From Candidatus Sericytochromatia bacterium (GTDB taxonomy: Bacteria; Cyanobacteriota; Sericytochromatia; JACMPN01), in assembly GCA_014377495.1 (NCBI GenBank), contig JACMPN010000023.1, forward strand, positions 1-9,177: a DNA stretch of 9,177 nt. Direction: 5' to 3'. The position numbers and the translations under genes are program-made. The notes beneath the pieces were generated by a model. The model saw only the letters and a list, made by a program, of their open reading frames with translations, did not search any database and was not told the DNA's origin. Positions 1-7,070 of this stretch are shown here, piece after piece (position 1 is the stretch's first letter; the number at the start of each line of letters is the position of its first letter).

Positions 1-1
1 C

Positions 2-1354
2 TGGGATCCCAGTGGCCTGGATCGTGGCGCCCAACAGGCCTGTTTCCAGCGTCAGGTCCCGACCTACCTGATTGTCGCCAATACCCTGCGGATCCAGTGG
101 GGACCTTTGCTCGCCCCGGGGGTCGGCGCCTGCTACGCCTGTCTGGCGGGCAAGCTGCACATTCCCGAGAGTTTGCGCCTGGCCGATCAGCGTCGCTGGC
201 TGAATCCGCAGAGTGCGCCTCCTCAGCCCTTTCCCCCCTTTGCAGCGGAAGCGGCGGCTCTGGCCATGCCGGAGGTACTCCTCTTCCTGACCGGCATGCT
301 CAGTGCCGACCAACTGCAGCGCACGAGCTTTTTTCATGTGCCGGGCCGCAACCTGAGCACCGTCAGCATCGGGCCCGAGGCCATGTGCGCCTGGTGCGGC
401 GTCGGCACGCCGGCCTTTGCCAAGCGGTCACAACTCTACGCCCGGCTTGACGTCCGGCCGATGGCGTTCGCCGGGAAGTCCTACCCGGCGGATGCGGAGG
501 AAGCCGACGTGGAAGTCGGCGCCTATCTGCGTCATGCCCAGGCGCCGCCCGCAACGATGCCGCAGGGGATCATCGCCCCGCACATCGAGCCCCGCCTCGG
601 CCAAATCAGTTATGGTCATGCTTACGGCGCTTTTCCCGTCGGTCGCTTCCCCCGCCGGTTCATCGTCCTCTCCACGTCCCACTACCCGCAGTCACGGGTC
701 GTCGCCCTCAGCGCCAAGCCCTTTGCCACCCCATGGGGCCTGGTGCAGGTCGATGGCACGGCAGTCGATCGCATTGCCAAAGCTGTCGGCGGCAATCCCT
801 TCGCCGATGAGGCCCTGTTCGGGTACGAGCATGCCATCGAGTTTCCGACGATTTTCCTGGAGCGGGCCCGCCGCCAGGCCGGCGCCCCGCCGATCACCGT
901 CGTTCCTGTTTTGTGCGGCAGCCTGCACGAGGCGATGGTCCGGCAGCGGCACCCCATGGAAATGGGCGAGGTGGCCGCCTTCGTCGGGATGCTGCAGGAA
1001 CTGGTCGCTGAAGACCCGGACGGGACCTGTATCGTCAGCAGCATCGATCTGTCCCATGTCGGTCCCCGTTACGGTGACCCCAACCCGTTGAATCCGGATC
1101 AGCTGGCCACTGTGCGGGCCTGGGATCAGCGCCTGCTGGGGCAGCTCGCTGCCGGCCAGTCCACTGAATATTGGGAGACCGTGGCCTCGGTCAACAATGG
1201 CACCCGCATCTGTGGGCTGACCCCCATGTTTCTGCAGGTCGCCGCCCTGCCCGACTGTCGTGGCGAAACCCGGCACTACGAGCTCTCGTTGGACGAAGCC
1301 AGCCGGTCGCACATCGGACATGCCGCCATGCTGCTCCATCCCACCGCTTTCTAG
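2..1354 (+). CDS. E1-like/ThiF C-terminal domain fused to Memo-family (AmmeMemoRadiSam B-like) domain, 5' partial
   Basis: The frame is open from the left edge, so the true start and the ATP-binding part of the E1-like domain lie outside the window. 450 residues are visible. Residues 1 to about 135 resemble the end of a ThiF/MoeB/TOMM-type E1 fold: the segment QWGPLLAPGVGACYACL, then a second CAWCG, giving two CxxC pairs (C44/C47 and C129/C132) that bind structural zinc in this family. Residues about 150-450 match Memo: an AGKSYPAD start, APH (H194), TSH (H227), EHAIEF, VVPVLCGSL, SSIDLSH (D349, H352) and ICG (C404). These correspond to the conserved histidines and cysteine of the Memo metal site. 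Memo proteins are normally stand-alone at about 270-300 residues, so this domain looks complete. In many prokaryotes Memo is encoded near AMMECR1 and radical-SAM genes; neither is visible here. The E1-like part could bind a peptide or a ubiquitin-like or sulfur-carrier partner. The combined function is unknown. Confidence 0.85.
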   Translation, partial: WDPSGLDRGAQQACFQRQVPTYLIVANTLRIQWGPLLAPGVGACYACLAGKLHIPESLRLADQRRWLNPQSAPPQPFPPFAAEAAALAMPEVLLFLTGMLSADQLQRTSFFHVPGRNLSTVSIGPEAMCAWCGVGTPAFAKRSQLYARLDVRPMAFAGKSYPADAEEADVEVGAYLRHAQAPPATMPQGIIAPHIEPRLGQISYGHAYGAFPVGRFPRRFIVLSTSHYPQSRVVALSAKPFATPWGLVQVDGTAVDRIAKAVGGNPFADEALFGYEHAIEFPTIFLERARRQAGAPPITVVPVLCGSLHEAMVRQRHPMEMGEVAAFVGMLQELVAEDPDGTCIVSSIDLSHVGPRYGDPNPLNPDQLATVRAWDQRLLGQLAAGQSTEYWETVASVNNGTRICGLTPMFLQVAALPDCRGETRHYELSLDEASRSHIGHAAMLLHPTAF

Positions 1355-1430
1355 CCTCCGACCCGCGGTATAGTCGGTATCAAGGCGTCCGACACGATGC
1401 CCCCAGGCACGGAAGCGGCCATCATCAGCC

Positions 1431-1436
1431 AGGAGG
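1431..1436 (+). promoter_or_regulatory. Shine-Dalgarno site AGGAGG deciding a TTG start
   Basis: AGGAGG lies 7 bases before TTG at 1444. No ATG or GTG occurs in that frame between the preceding stop (1354) and 1444, so this consensus site fixes TTG 1444 as the start of the all-beta protein gene. Confidence 0.8.
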
Positions 1437-1443
1437 GCAGGAC

Positions 1444-3066
1444 TTGGATCTGCACGTGCGCAGCGTCTCGCCGACGAATCGGGTCGTCACGACCGGACGG
1501 TCCCAGCCGATCCGCCTGCAACCGGCCCGGACCGTCCAGGACGTCGTCCCGACTGAGGTCGAGACTGAGCCGGTCGCCGCCTTTCAACCGATCAATCGGG
1601 CCCGCAGTGGTGCCTTCGCCTATGAGCAGGGGGCGTTCGACCTGTCGGGCCAGACCGAGGTCGATGCCGACGGCACCCCGAAAGTGCGCGGCACCGCCCG
1701 CTTTCACCAGGGCTCGCTCCGCCTGGAGTCCGAAGGCAGCTTCGTTCTGGGCTACGAAGGCTCCGAGACGGCCCTGAAGGGTGAGGGGGACTTTGTCTGG
1801 CGGGATGGCCGGGGCCGCCCGATTTCCGGACGCGGCATCATCAATGTCCGCCAGGATGCTGCCGGCAACGCCGTCATCCAACTCACCGGCATGCTGAAGA
1901 CCCGCCATCAGACGATCGACATCGAAGGCCCGGCCGGCGCCGAGATCGACGCCCGCGCCGACGGGTCCTTCGTCGTCCGATTGCAGGGTCGGGCCCGCTT
2001 CGGCACGCCGCTGGCGACCATCGACGGCGACCTCGATCTCACGTACGGCGAAGTCGAGGGTGAACGGCTGAACGTGCTGACCATCCAGGGCCGGACCCGC
2101 TCGATCACCAAGTTTCTGAACACGGAGGGCGACGGCCAAATGTCCCGGCGCTGGACATATGGCTCACCCGGCACGGTGCTGACGGTGTCGGGGCCCGGCA
2201 CCTACCGCCATGGCGCCCTCGAATGCCAGGGCCAGATCCAGCTGCGGATAATCCCACATGGGCAGGCCGAGGCTTATGACGGCCAGATCCAGGGAGCCGG
2301 CCACTACTCGGACGATTCGATGACTGCCTCCGGCCTCGTCAACGGTCAGTTCTTCCAACTGGGTGACCGACATGATTTCCAGGGCACGCTGACAGGCTCG
2401 CTGGTCACGGCCGCCACAGGCATCGCCGGGTTTGGCGACGGCCCGCTGGCCTTGGACCTGACGGCAGAGACTGCGGCCTGGCAGGCTGATATCGCCGGCG
2501 AAACCCGCTGGCCCGGTCCCGGCGGCGCGGCCCTAGTGCCACAGGCGACGTGGCGCCGCCATGCGGATGGATCGACGGATGTCTCGGGCGCAGGTGAGTT
2601 GCAAGTGAACCAGGGGCCCTGGACCGGGTTGCTTCAGGGACCCGTGGCGCTGCACTCGGATGGCGAACGGGTCACCCTCACCGCGGATGGGCATTTTGAC
2701 GGTCATGCCTTGTGTGATGTGGCGCTAGCCGGGCCGGCGTCCGTCGAATTTGCGGAAGGCTGGTGGACGTTGGCCGGACGGACGGCGACGGAGTCCGTCG
2801 TCGAAGGCATGCCCCTGGCCCCGCATGTGCCGGTGATCCTGGAGCACGGGACGTTACCTGCCGGACAACTGTACTGGTACGTTCAACTTGGCGGTACGAC
2901 GAGGCAGATGCGGCTCGGCGTGATCGCAACGCCTGACGGCCTGTTGGGTCGGTTCAACGTCGTCGATGCCGAACGCTCCTGGACTGTGCTGCGCCCGCTA
3001 TCAGCGGCTGAAATGCTTGCGCCAGAGGTGACGGACGAGGAATCCGGCGCAGAGCCCCAACCATAG
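1444..3066 (+). CDS. Hypothetical Gly-rich, predicted all-beta repetitive protein (540 aa)
   Basis: I do not recognise a named family. The start is TTG at 1444 behind a consensus AGGAGG. The frame stays open upstream of this point, but that stretch overlaps the ThiF-Memo gene and looks like off-frame sequence. There is no signal peptide or membrane segment. The first 60 or so residues are polar (RSVSPTNRVVTTGRSQP). From about residue 60 to 500 the chain alternates polar and hydrophobic residues, with frequent G-x-G, D-G and E-G turns (for example GEGDFVWRDGRGRPISGRG and IDGDLDLTYGEVEG). Such a pattern suggests many short beta strands, as in a beta-helix, a beta-jellyroll or an AsmA/OstA-like scaffold. 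The C-terminus is acidic (EVTDEESGAEPQP). It follows the ThiF-Memo gene after 89 bases on the same strand, so co-transcription is possible. Third-position GC bias supports it as a real gene; function is unknown. Confidence 0.75.
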   Translation: MDLHVRSVSPTNRVVTTGRSQPIRLQPARTVQDVVPTEVETEPVAAFQPINRARSGAFAYEQGAFDLSGQTEVDADGTPKVRGTARFHQGSLRLESEGSFVLGYEGSETALKGEGDFVWRDGRGRPISGRGIINVRQDAAGNAVIQLTGMLKTRHQTIDIEGPAGAEIDARADGSFVVRLQGRARFGTPLATIDGDLDLTYGEVEGERLNVLTIQGRTRSITKFLNTEGDGQMSRRWTYGSPGTVLTVSGPGTYRHGALECQGQIQLRIIPHGQAEAYDGQIQGAGHYSDDSMTASGLVNGQFFQLGDRHDFQGTLTGSLVTAATGIAGFGDGPLALDLTAETAAWQADIAGETRWPGPGGAALVPQATWRRHADGSTDVSGAGELQVNQGPWTGLLQGPVALHSDGERVTLTADGHFDGHALCDVALAGPASVEFAEGWWTLAGRTATESVVEGMPLAPHVPVILEHGTLPAGQLYWYVQLGGTTRQMRLGVIATPDGLLGRFNVVDAERSWTVLRPLSAAEMLAPEVTDEESGAEPQP

Positions 3067-3139
3067 CGGCCAAAGTTTGAGGGCCAGCTTGAGCCATACC
3101 AGACCCACACCCACCCAATCCTGCCACGACGTCGTCATC

Positions 3140-4183
3140 ATGCCTGCCGCAAGTCCTTTCCATCCTCCCGCATCCGGTCCGCTCGGCGGTCGGATGCCCT
3201 GTCATTGTGACTTGCCCACCGATGAAGAGCCACTGCCGGAGCCGATTCAGGGGTTGGGCAGCACGTCGGCCTGCCCAACCGGAGATCCGGCCCAGGCACA
3301 GTCGGCACCGCTCGTCAGCCCTGAGGGGCTGGCCAGACTTGGCGGACCCTTTATCGATGCCCATGCGCACCTATTCCCCGACCGCCTGATGGCGGCGATC
3401 TGGCGGGCGTTTCGGGCCGACGGCTATGCCCTGCAACACGAAGGGACTTCGGCCACCGTGGCGGATGCCCTTTTGCGGACCGGGGCGGAGCGGCTCTTTC
3501 TGCTGGTCTATGCCCACAAGGCCGGCATGGCGGCATCGTTGAACGATTGGCTTTACACGGTGACCCGGGACGAGCCCCGATTCGTGCCGTTTGGGACCGT
3601 GCATCCGGACGATGCAGACCGGGCGGCCATTGTTTCCCGCTGCCTCATCGACCAGGGATTCGCCGGCCTGAAGCTCCATTGCAGCGTGCAGCGCATGCCC
3701 TGCGACGATCCCCGCCTGGATCCCGTTTATGAGATCGTCCAGGACGCAGGTCGGGCCGTGATCATCCATGCCGGGACGGCGCCGTATCGGGATGCACACA
3801 CGGGCGTGGTCCACGCCCGTCGGCTGGTGGCCCGTTTTCCGGACCTCAAGGTGGTGTTTGCCCACCTGGGCATGTGGGAGGTCGAGGCGTTTGGCGCCCT
3901 GGCCGCCGCAAACGCCAATGTCTACCTGGACTGCTCATCGGTGATCGCCTATCCCCGCTTCACGGCCCAGATGGATCTCGACTGGCTGGGTGGTTTCTTT
4001 GAGCAATTGGCCGACAAAATCCTCTGGGGCAGTGACTATCCTTATCTCGAATCCGACTACGAAGCACCGTTGCTGGGGTTGTGGGAGATGGGCCTGTCGG
4101 CGGCGGCTGTCGCCAAAATCCGTCACGACAATGCCCAGCGCCTTTTGGCCGTGATCCGGCCGGAGGTCGTTCGCTCCGTCTGA
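3140..4183 (+). CDS. Amidohydrolase-2-type metal-dependent hydrolase (TIM barrel)
   Basis: Probable metal-dependent hydrolase or decarboxylase of the amidohydrolase superfamily (Amidohydro_2/ACMSD-like branch), likely cytoplasmic. With the ATG at 3140 it has 347 residues. Motifs in order: FIDAHAHLFP with the HxH metal pair (H75, H77); GLKLHC (K178, H180) on a central strand; VIIHAG (H210); VFAHLG (H242); and WGSDYPY with the catalytic or metal Asp D299. This set and order are typical of the family; the substrate cannot be told. The start is uncertain. TTG 3089 has GAGGG at 3079-3083 at a workable distance. TTG 3077, ATG 3140 and ATG 3194 are also in frame and none has a strong ribosome site. 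Whatever the start, about 50-90 residues rich in Pro, Ala and Cys precede the barrel and look unstructured. It lies 73 bases after the all-beta gene and converges on the PAP2 gene, with only 27 bases between the stops. Confidence 0.85.
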   Translation: MPAASPFHPPASGPLGGRMPCHCDLPTDEEPLPEPIQGLGSTSACPTGDPAQAQSAPLVSPEGLARLGGPFIDAHAHLFPDRLMAAIWRAFRADGYALQHEGTSATVADALLRTGAERLFLLVYAHKAGMAASLNDWLYTVTRDEPRFVPFGTVHPDDADRAAIVSRCLIDQGFAGLKLHCSVQRMPCDDPRLDPVYEIVQDAGRAVIIHAGTAPYRDAHTGVVHARRLVARFPDLKVVFAHLGMWEVEAFGALAAANANVYLDCSSVIAYPRFTAQMDLDWLGGFFEQLADKILWGSDYPYLESDYEAPLLGLWEMGLSAAAVAKIRHDNAQRLLAVIRPEVVRSV

Positions 4184-4210
4184 TGGGCAGGCGGCAGGTC
4201 GGATTCCCGT

Positions 4211-4909
4211 TCAACCGGCATGCGTGCGGACCCGTTGCCAGCGCTCGACGGCCCAGCAGACGGAGAGCCAGAACACCCCGACAAGGATCCCGGCCAGCAC
4301 GTCCGTGGGCCAGTGGACCCCGAGATAGAGCCGGCTCAGCGAAATGAGGGCCGCGATCGTCAGGCTGAACAGCCCTATGGCCCAGCGCCAGGGCCGGTGA
4401 GGCGCCTGGGCGATCACCCAGACGGCGACGAAGCCGAACAGGCACGTGGACAACAGGGCATGGCCGCTCGGGTAGGCGGGCGTGGGCGCCAGGACCAAAG
4501 TTTGCCAGAGGGCCGGCCTGGCCCGTCCGAAAATGAGTTTCAGTGACGCCGTGAGGATGGCGGCACCACCCAGGACAAGCCAGAGGATTACTGCATCCAA
4601 CAGCTTGCGCCGATGCAGGAGCCATAGGCTGAACAGGCCGCCCTGCACGGCGACGGCCGGGACAGAGCCCAGTGCCGTGATCCGCAGCGCCCACCCATCC
4701 AAAGTCGGTGTCGCCCACCGGTGGAGGGCCAACAGGACATGCTCATTGAACTGGTTGGTCTCGTTGGCAAGGACTTCTTCGGTCAACTCGGCAAACGCCC
4801 GCATGGACAGGATGGCCACGACCAAAGCCAGGACGAACAGCCAGCCGTAGCGCCTGAACAGGGCCCGGCAGAACATGATCAGTCGCCCCAACAACCGCCG
4901 GAACACCAT
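4211..4909 (-). CDS. PAP2-family membrane phosphatase (232 aa)
   Basis: Integral membrane acid phosphatase of the type-2 phosphatidic acid phosphatase family. Members dephosphorylate phosphatidic acid, phosphatidylglycerol phosphate or undecaprenyl pyrophosphate on the outer face of the inner membrane. All three catalytic signatures are intact: Kx6RP (K124, R131, P132, in KLIFGRARP), PSGH (residues 147-150) and SRx5Hx3D (R193, H199, D203, in SRLYLGVHWPTD). A basic N-terminus precedes a first hydrophobic segment (about 21-38), with further segments near 75-97, 104-121, 145-167, 174-191 and 203-222, giving the usual six-helix layout at normal family length. The start is ATG, with AGGGGG 8 bases upstream on the minus strand. 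The gene is transcribed divergently from the lipoprotein cluster. Motifs alone do not separate an undecaprenyl-pyrophosphate phosphatase (BcrC-like) from a phospholipid phosphatase. Confidence 0.92.
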   Translation of the reverse strand: MVFRRLLGRLIMFCRALFRRYGWLFVLALVVAILSMRAFAELTEEVLANETNQFNEHVLLALHRWATPTLDGWALRITALGSVPAVAVQGGLFSLWLLHRRKLLDAVILWLVLGGAAILTASLKLIFGRARPALWQTLVLAPTPAYPSGHALLSTCLFGFVAVWVIAQAPHRPWRWAIGLFSLTIAALISLSRLYLGVHWPTDVLAGILVGVFWLSVCWAVERWQRVRTHAG

Positions 4910-5105
4910 CTGTGCGACCCCCTGGCATCCGAACGGTGGACGCCCGGCTTTGGCTGTCTGCCAGCATGCCTGACGGGCCCCCCGATCGCCATCCGGTTTC
5001 GGGACCAGTCATATACGAAGCGGTTCAATCTGCGAGCGCCGGAGACGAAGGGGGGATCGGACGCGAGAGCCAAGCGGGATGCGGGGCTCTTGGCCATCCT
5101 GAACT

Positions 5106-5120
5106 CACGCCGCCGGCGTG
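5106..5120. repeat. 15-base palindrome (7-base arms), possible operator
   Basis: CACGCCG and CGGCGTG are perfect inverted arms around a single C at 5113. The site lies 64 bases before the lipoprotein start, in a divergent intergenic region, where a regulator site would be expected. In DNA this GC-rich, one such palindrome in 9 kb is within chance, so the regulatory reading is tentative. Confidence 0.25.
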
Positions 5121-5171
5121 GTCCCGGCGATGATGGGTTCGCTTGCAGCGGGCTGGGCCCACATCGCCACA

Positions 5172-5176
5172 AGAGG
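5172..5176 (+). promoter_or_regulatory. Shine-Dalgarno site AGAGG for the first lipoprotein gene
   Basis: AGAGG lies 7 bases before ATG 5184. It selects this start over the upstream in-frame candidates back to 5118, and agrees with the signal peptide, which begins at 5184. Confidence 0.65.
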
Positions 5177-5183
5177 TAGCGTC

Positions 5184-5768
5184 ATGTCACTCGTCGACTC
5201 CGGTCGTGCGGTGCGCCGTCGTCCCCACCTGACGTGGGCCGCCGTCCTGGCACTGACGGCACTGGGGTGTACGCCGTTGGTGCCGGATCGCCGTGTCACC
5301 GTGTCCGTCGTGCCGGGGACCGGCTGGGTCACCCTGGCCATTGCCCCCAGGACGTTGGCCGACGTCGATCATCTGGAGATCCGCCTTGTCGCGGACATGG
5401 GGTGGCCGATCGCCCCGTATGCCTCAGCCGTCGGGACGAGCGCCCGCATGAAACCGCAGGGTGCCAGTGCCCAAATGGTCTTCGACCAGGTTCCACCCGG
5501 CATTTACCGGGTGGCCGTGCGGGCGTTCGCCGACGGCGCCGAAACGCGCAACATCACCCGCATCAGTCCGGACTGGGGCGGTCAGGTGGCGATGTCGGCC
5601 GCTGCGGTCACTGTGGCGGCGGGTCAGCCCGTGCGGTACAGCGTCGGCACCTATCTGACCGTGGCCGTCGCCATGCTCGATGGTGTTGGCGATCGGCTGG
5701 AAATGGGATTCACCTTCGCCGACGGCAGTCCCAACCCACCCATCTCCGTGGAGGTGCTCGCCTCATGA
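5184..5768 (+). CDS. Predicted lipoprotein with beta-sandwich-like motif (194 aa), first of three in tandem
   Basis: Exported lipoprotein of unknown function. The N-terminus has a basic stretch (RAVRRR, residues 8-13), a hydrophobic core (WAAVLALTAL) and a lipobox-type ALGC with the lipidated Cys at 29. The mature part of about 165 residues begins with a strand-like segment (RRVTVSVVPGTGW). It contains VFDQVPPGIYRVAVRAFADG (residues 99-118), the 'hydrophobic-VPpGxYxvxVxA.d..G' pattern seen in transthyretin-like, CnaB-like and carboxypeptidase-regulatory beta-sandwich domains. The same motif recurs in the next two genes. Its stop overlaps the start of the next gene in an ATGA, so the two are very probably translationally coupled. 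No enzyme motif is seen; a structural, binding or surface role is only a guess. Confidence 0.82.
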   Translation: MSLVDSGRAVRRRPHLTWAAVLALTALGCTPLVPDRRVTVSVVPGTGWVTLAIAPRTLADVDHLEIRLVADMGWPIAPYASAVGTSARMKPQGASAQMVFDQVPPGIYRVAVRAFADGAETRNITRISPDWGGQVAMSAAAVTVAAGQPVRYSVGTYLTVAVAMLDGVGDRLEMGFTFADGSPNPPISVEVLAS

Positions 5769-6304
5769 GACGGCTGTTGATTGCCGGTGTGGCGTCCATG
5801 ATCAGCGTGCTCGCTGCCTGTGGCGGTGGTGCCGGCCTCCTGGGACAGACGTCGGTGTCCATCGACGTCAAGTTTTCCCGGACGGCCCGCGACTCGACCT
5901 TTCTCCCCCGCAACACGGAGGAGATCACCCTGGCGATTACCGGTGAAGGGCTGAGCCGCCCCATCGAAACCAGCCTCGCACCGGTGGCACAGGTGGTGGC
6001 CATGCAGTTACCCCCGGGCTTCAAGGATTTTACGGCCCAGGCTTGGAAAGGCAATCAACTACTCGCGCAAGGGGAGGCCAGTGCCCTGATGGAGAGCGGC
6101 AAACAAACGGCGATCATCCTCAATCTGGTCCCGATCAACGATGGGCCGGTGGGCAGTACGGTACAGGCGCCGACTGGTTTGGGCCGACCCGCCACCGTGG
6201 GTGGCACCGCCCCGACAGCCTCGGCCGGGCCTGGTACCGCCAATCCGGCGCTCGGTCTGGCACTCGTCCCGGGTACCTGGCCGTCGCCTGCCGGTCGGGG
6301 CTGA
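5765..6304 (+). CDS. Predicted lipoprotein (179 aa), second of three in tandem
   Basis: ATG at 5765 overlaps the preceding stop (ATGA). The signal peptide MRRLLIAGVASMISVLAAC ends in a good lipobox (LAAC, Cys19) followed by a GGGAG linker. The mature domain (about residues 28-123) has beta-type alternation (TSVSIDVKFSRTARDS; EEITLAITGEGLSRP) and the segment VVAMQLPPGFKDFTAQAWKG, equivalent to the VPPGxY motif of its neighbours but with Phe for Tyr. Residues about 124-179 are a low-complexity Pro/Gly/Thr/Ala tail that looks disordered. No catalytic motif is seen. The stop at 6304 is 10 bases before the next start, consistent with one operon. The short length and divergent motif suggest an older paralogue of the flanking genes. 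Confidence 0.8.
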   Translation: MRRLLIAGVASMISVLAACGGGAGLLGQTSVSIDVKFSRTARDSTFLPRNTEEITLAITGEGLSRPIETSLAPVAQVVAMQLPPGFKDFTAQAWKGNQLLAQGEASALMESGKQTAIILNLVPINDGPVGSTVQAPTGLGRPATVGGTAPTASAGPGTANPALGLALVPGTWPSPAGRG

Positions 6305-6314
6305 GTTCCCTGTG

Positions 6315-7070
6315 ATGGGCGCCCCGCACCAGATCCTGGCAATGGCTGTATGTGTGGCCAATCTGACCGCCTGCACAGCGCGGCCACTGGATGATGACGT
6401 TGTGAGTCTGTCGATGACTGTCGGGTCGGGCTGGACCACGCAGGCCCGGGCCGCCGTGCAGGGGGATATCGTCCGGGTCCGGTTCGGGCTGGCTCGGGTG
6501 GAAGGACCCAAACTCAAGCTGATCGCCGTGCAGGAAGTGCCCCTGCAGGGCAATCGGGTGGCAGCCCGTTTTCACCACGTCCCGGCCGGGGTCTACCGGG
6601 GGGCCGTCGTGGCGCTCGACCAACAGGGGACAGTGCTTAACGCCAATGGTCCGGCCCTGTCCCCCAACGTCGTCACCGTGCAGGAACAGGCAGCGCCCGT
6701 CTATTCGGCAGGCGAGATCCTGGCCGTGACCGTACCCCTCAGGGATGCAGTTTTTGCCACCCTGCCGGTTCGGTTGCCAGGCATGAGCCAGTTGGGCGCC
6801 ACCCTGATCGAGGTGCAACTCGTCGACGTCTACGCCAGCCGCGTCGTGGCCGCCCAACGTCTGACGCCGAAAGGCCCAATGCCTGCCGTGGCCTTCCACA
6901 GCGTCCCCAATGGCATGTTCCAGGTCAATGTGCTGGTCCTGAATACCGCCGGCACCGTCACGAACGTCCTCGCCAGCAGCAACCTGGCCATCGTGACCGG
7001 CCAAGGCGACAGCGTGCAATGGACCGCATCCGATTCTTTTGTCGTGCCCTTGCCCGTCGTTCCCGGTTGA
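6315..7070 (+). CDS. Predicted lipoprotein with two copies of the beta-sandwich-like motif (251 aa), third of three in tandem
   Basis: The start is ATG 6315 (GTG 6312 directly before it is an alternative). The frame is open further upstream to 6141, but that stretch is Arg/Pro-rich and overlaps the previous gene, while a short signal peptide begins at 6315 with lipobox LTAC (Cys20). The ribosome site is weak, so translation probably depends on coupling to the stop 10 bases upstream. Two related units are visible. Unit one contains ARFHHVPAGVYRGAVVALDQ (residues 84-103); unit two contains VAFHSVPNGMFQVNVLVLN (192-210) followed by TAGTVTN. Each follows a strand-rich segment (VVSLSMTVGSGW; GATLIEVQLVDVY). 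This matches the motif in the first lipoprotein and suggests internal duplication. Function is unknown; extracytoplasmic beta-sandwich domains of this kind usually bind or scaffold. Confidence 0.82.
   Translation: MGAPHQILAMAVCVANLTACTARPLDDDVVSLSMTVGSGWTTQARAAVQGDIVRVRFGLARVEGPKLKLIAVQEVPLQGNRVAARFHHVPAGVYRGAVVALDQQGTVLNANGPALSPNVVTVQEQAAPVYSAGEILAVTVPLRDAVFATLPVRLPGMSQLGATLIEVQLVDVYASRVVAAQRLTPKGPMPAVAFHSVPNGMFQVNVLVLNTAGTVTNVLASSNLAIVTGQGDSVQWTASDSFVVPLPVVPG

Larger units (their letters stand above)
4910..5183. other. Divergent intergenic region between PAP2 and lipoprotein genes
   Basis: 274 bases with no supported gene, which should hold the promoters of both flanking transcription units. 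I see one less GC-rich spot (CATATACGAAG, about 5030-5040) but no convincing -35/-10 pair on either strand. A 15-base palindrome is centred at 5113. A possible N-terminal extension of the lipoprotein reading frame into this region (to 5118) is rejected because the signal peptide and ribosome site point to 5184. Confidence 0.6.

Noticed and set aside
692..1339. Long minus-strand open frame (215 codons) opposite the Memo domain
   Set aside because: It lies entirely antisense to a strongly supported gene and has Gly/His/Arg-rich composition with no recognisable motif; GC-rich genes commonly leave such open antisense frames.
1351..2139. Minus-strand open frame (262 codons) opposite the all-beta gene
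   Set aside because: The plus strand has a perfect Shine-Dalgarno site and regular strand/turn sequence; the antisense product shows no domain and its start has no supporting context.
3960..4718. Minus-strand open frame (252 codons) overlapping the PAP2 gene and the amidohydrolase end
   Set aside because: It is in another frame from the PAP2 gene, whose three catalytic motifs are intact; the product is Arg/Pro/His-rich off-frame sequence.
5010..5045. Possible promoter around CATATACGAAG
   Set aside because: A TATACG-like -10 is visible, but no reasonable -35 hexamer lies 16-18 bases upstream on either strand.
5234..5764. In-frame upstream extension of the second lipoprotein
   Set aside because: It overlaps the first lipoprotein in another frame and is Arg/His/Gly-rich; the signal peptide and ATGA overlap place the real start at 5765.
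6141..6314. In-frame upstream extension of the third lipoprotein
   Set aside because: It is Arg/Pro-rich and would push the signal peptide and lipobox 58 residues into the protein; it overlaps the second lipoprotein.
6135..7019. Minus-strand open frame (294 codons) opposite the third lipoprotein gene
   Set aside because: The product is His/Gly/Asp-rich with no motif, while the plus strand encodes a signal peptide, a lipobox and a duplicated domain.
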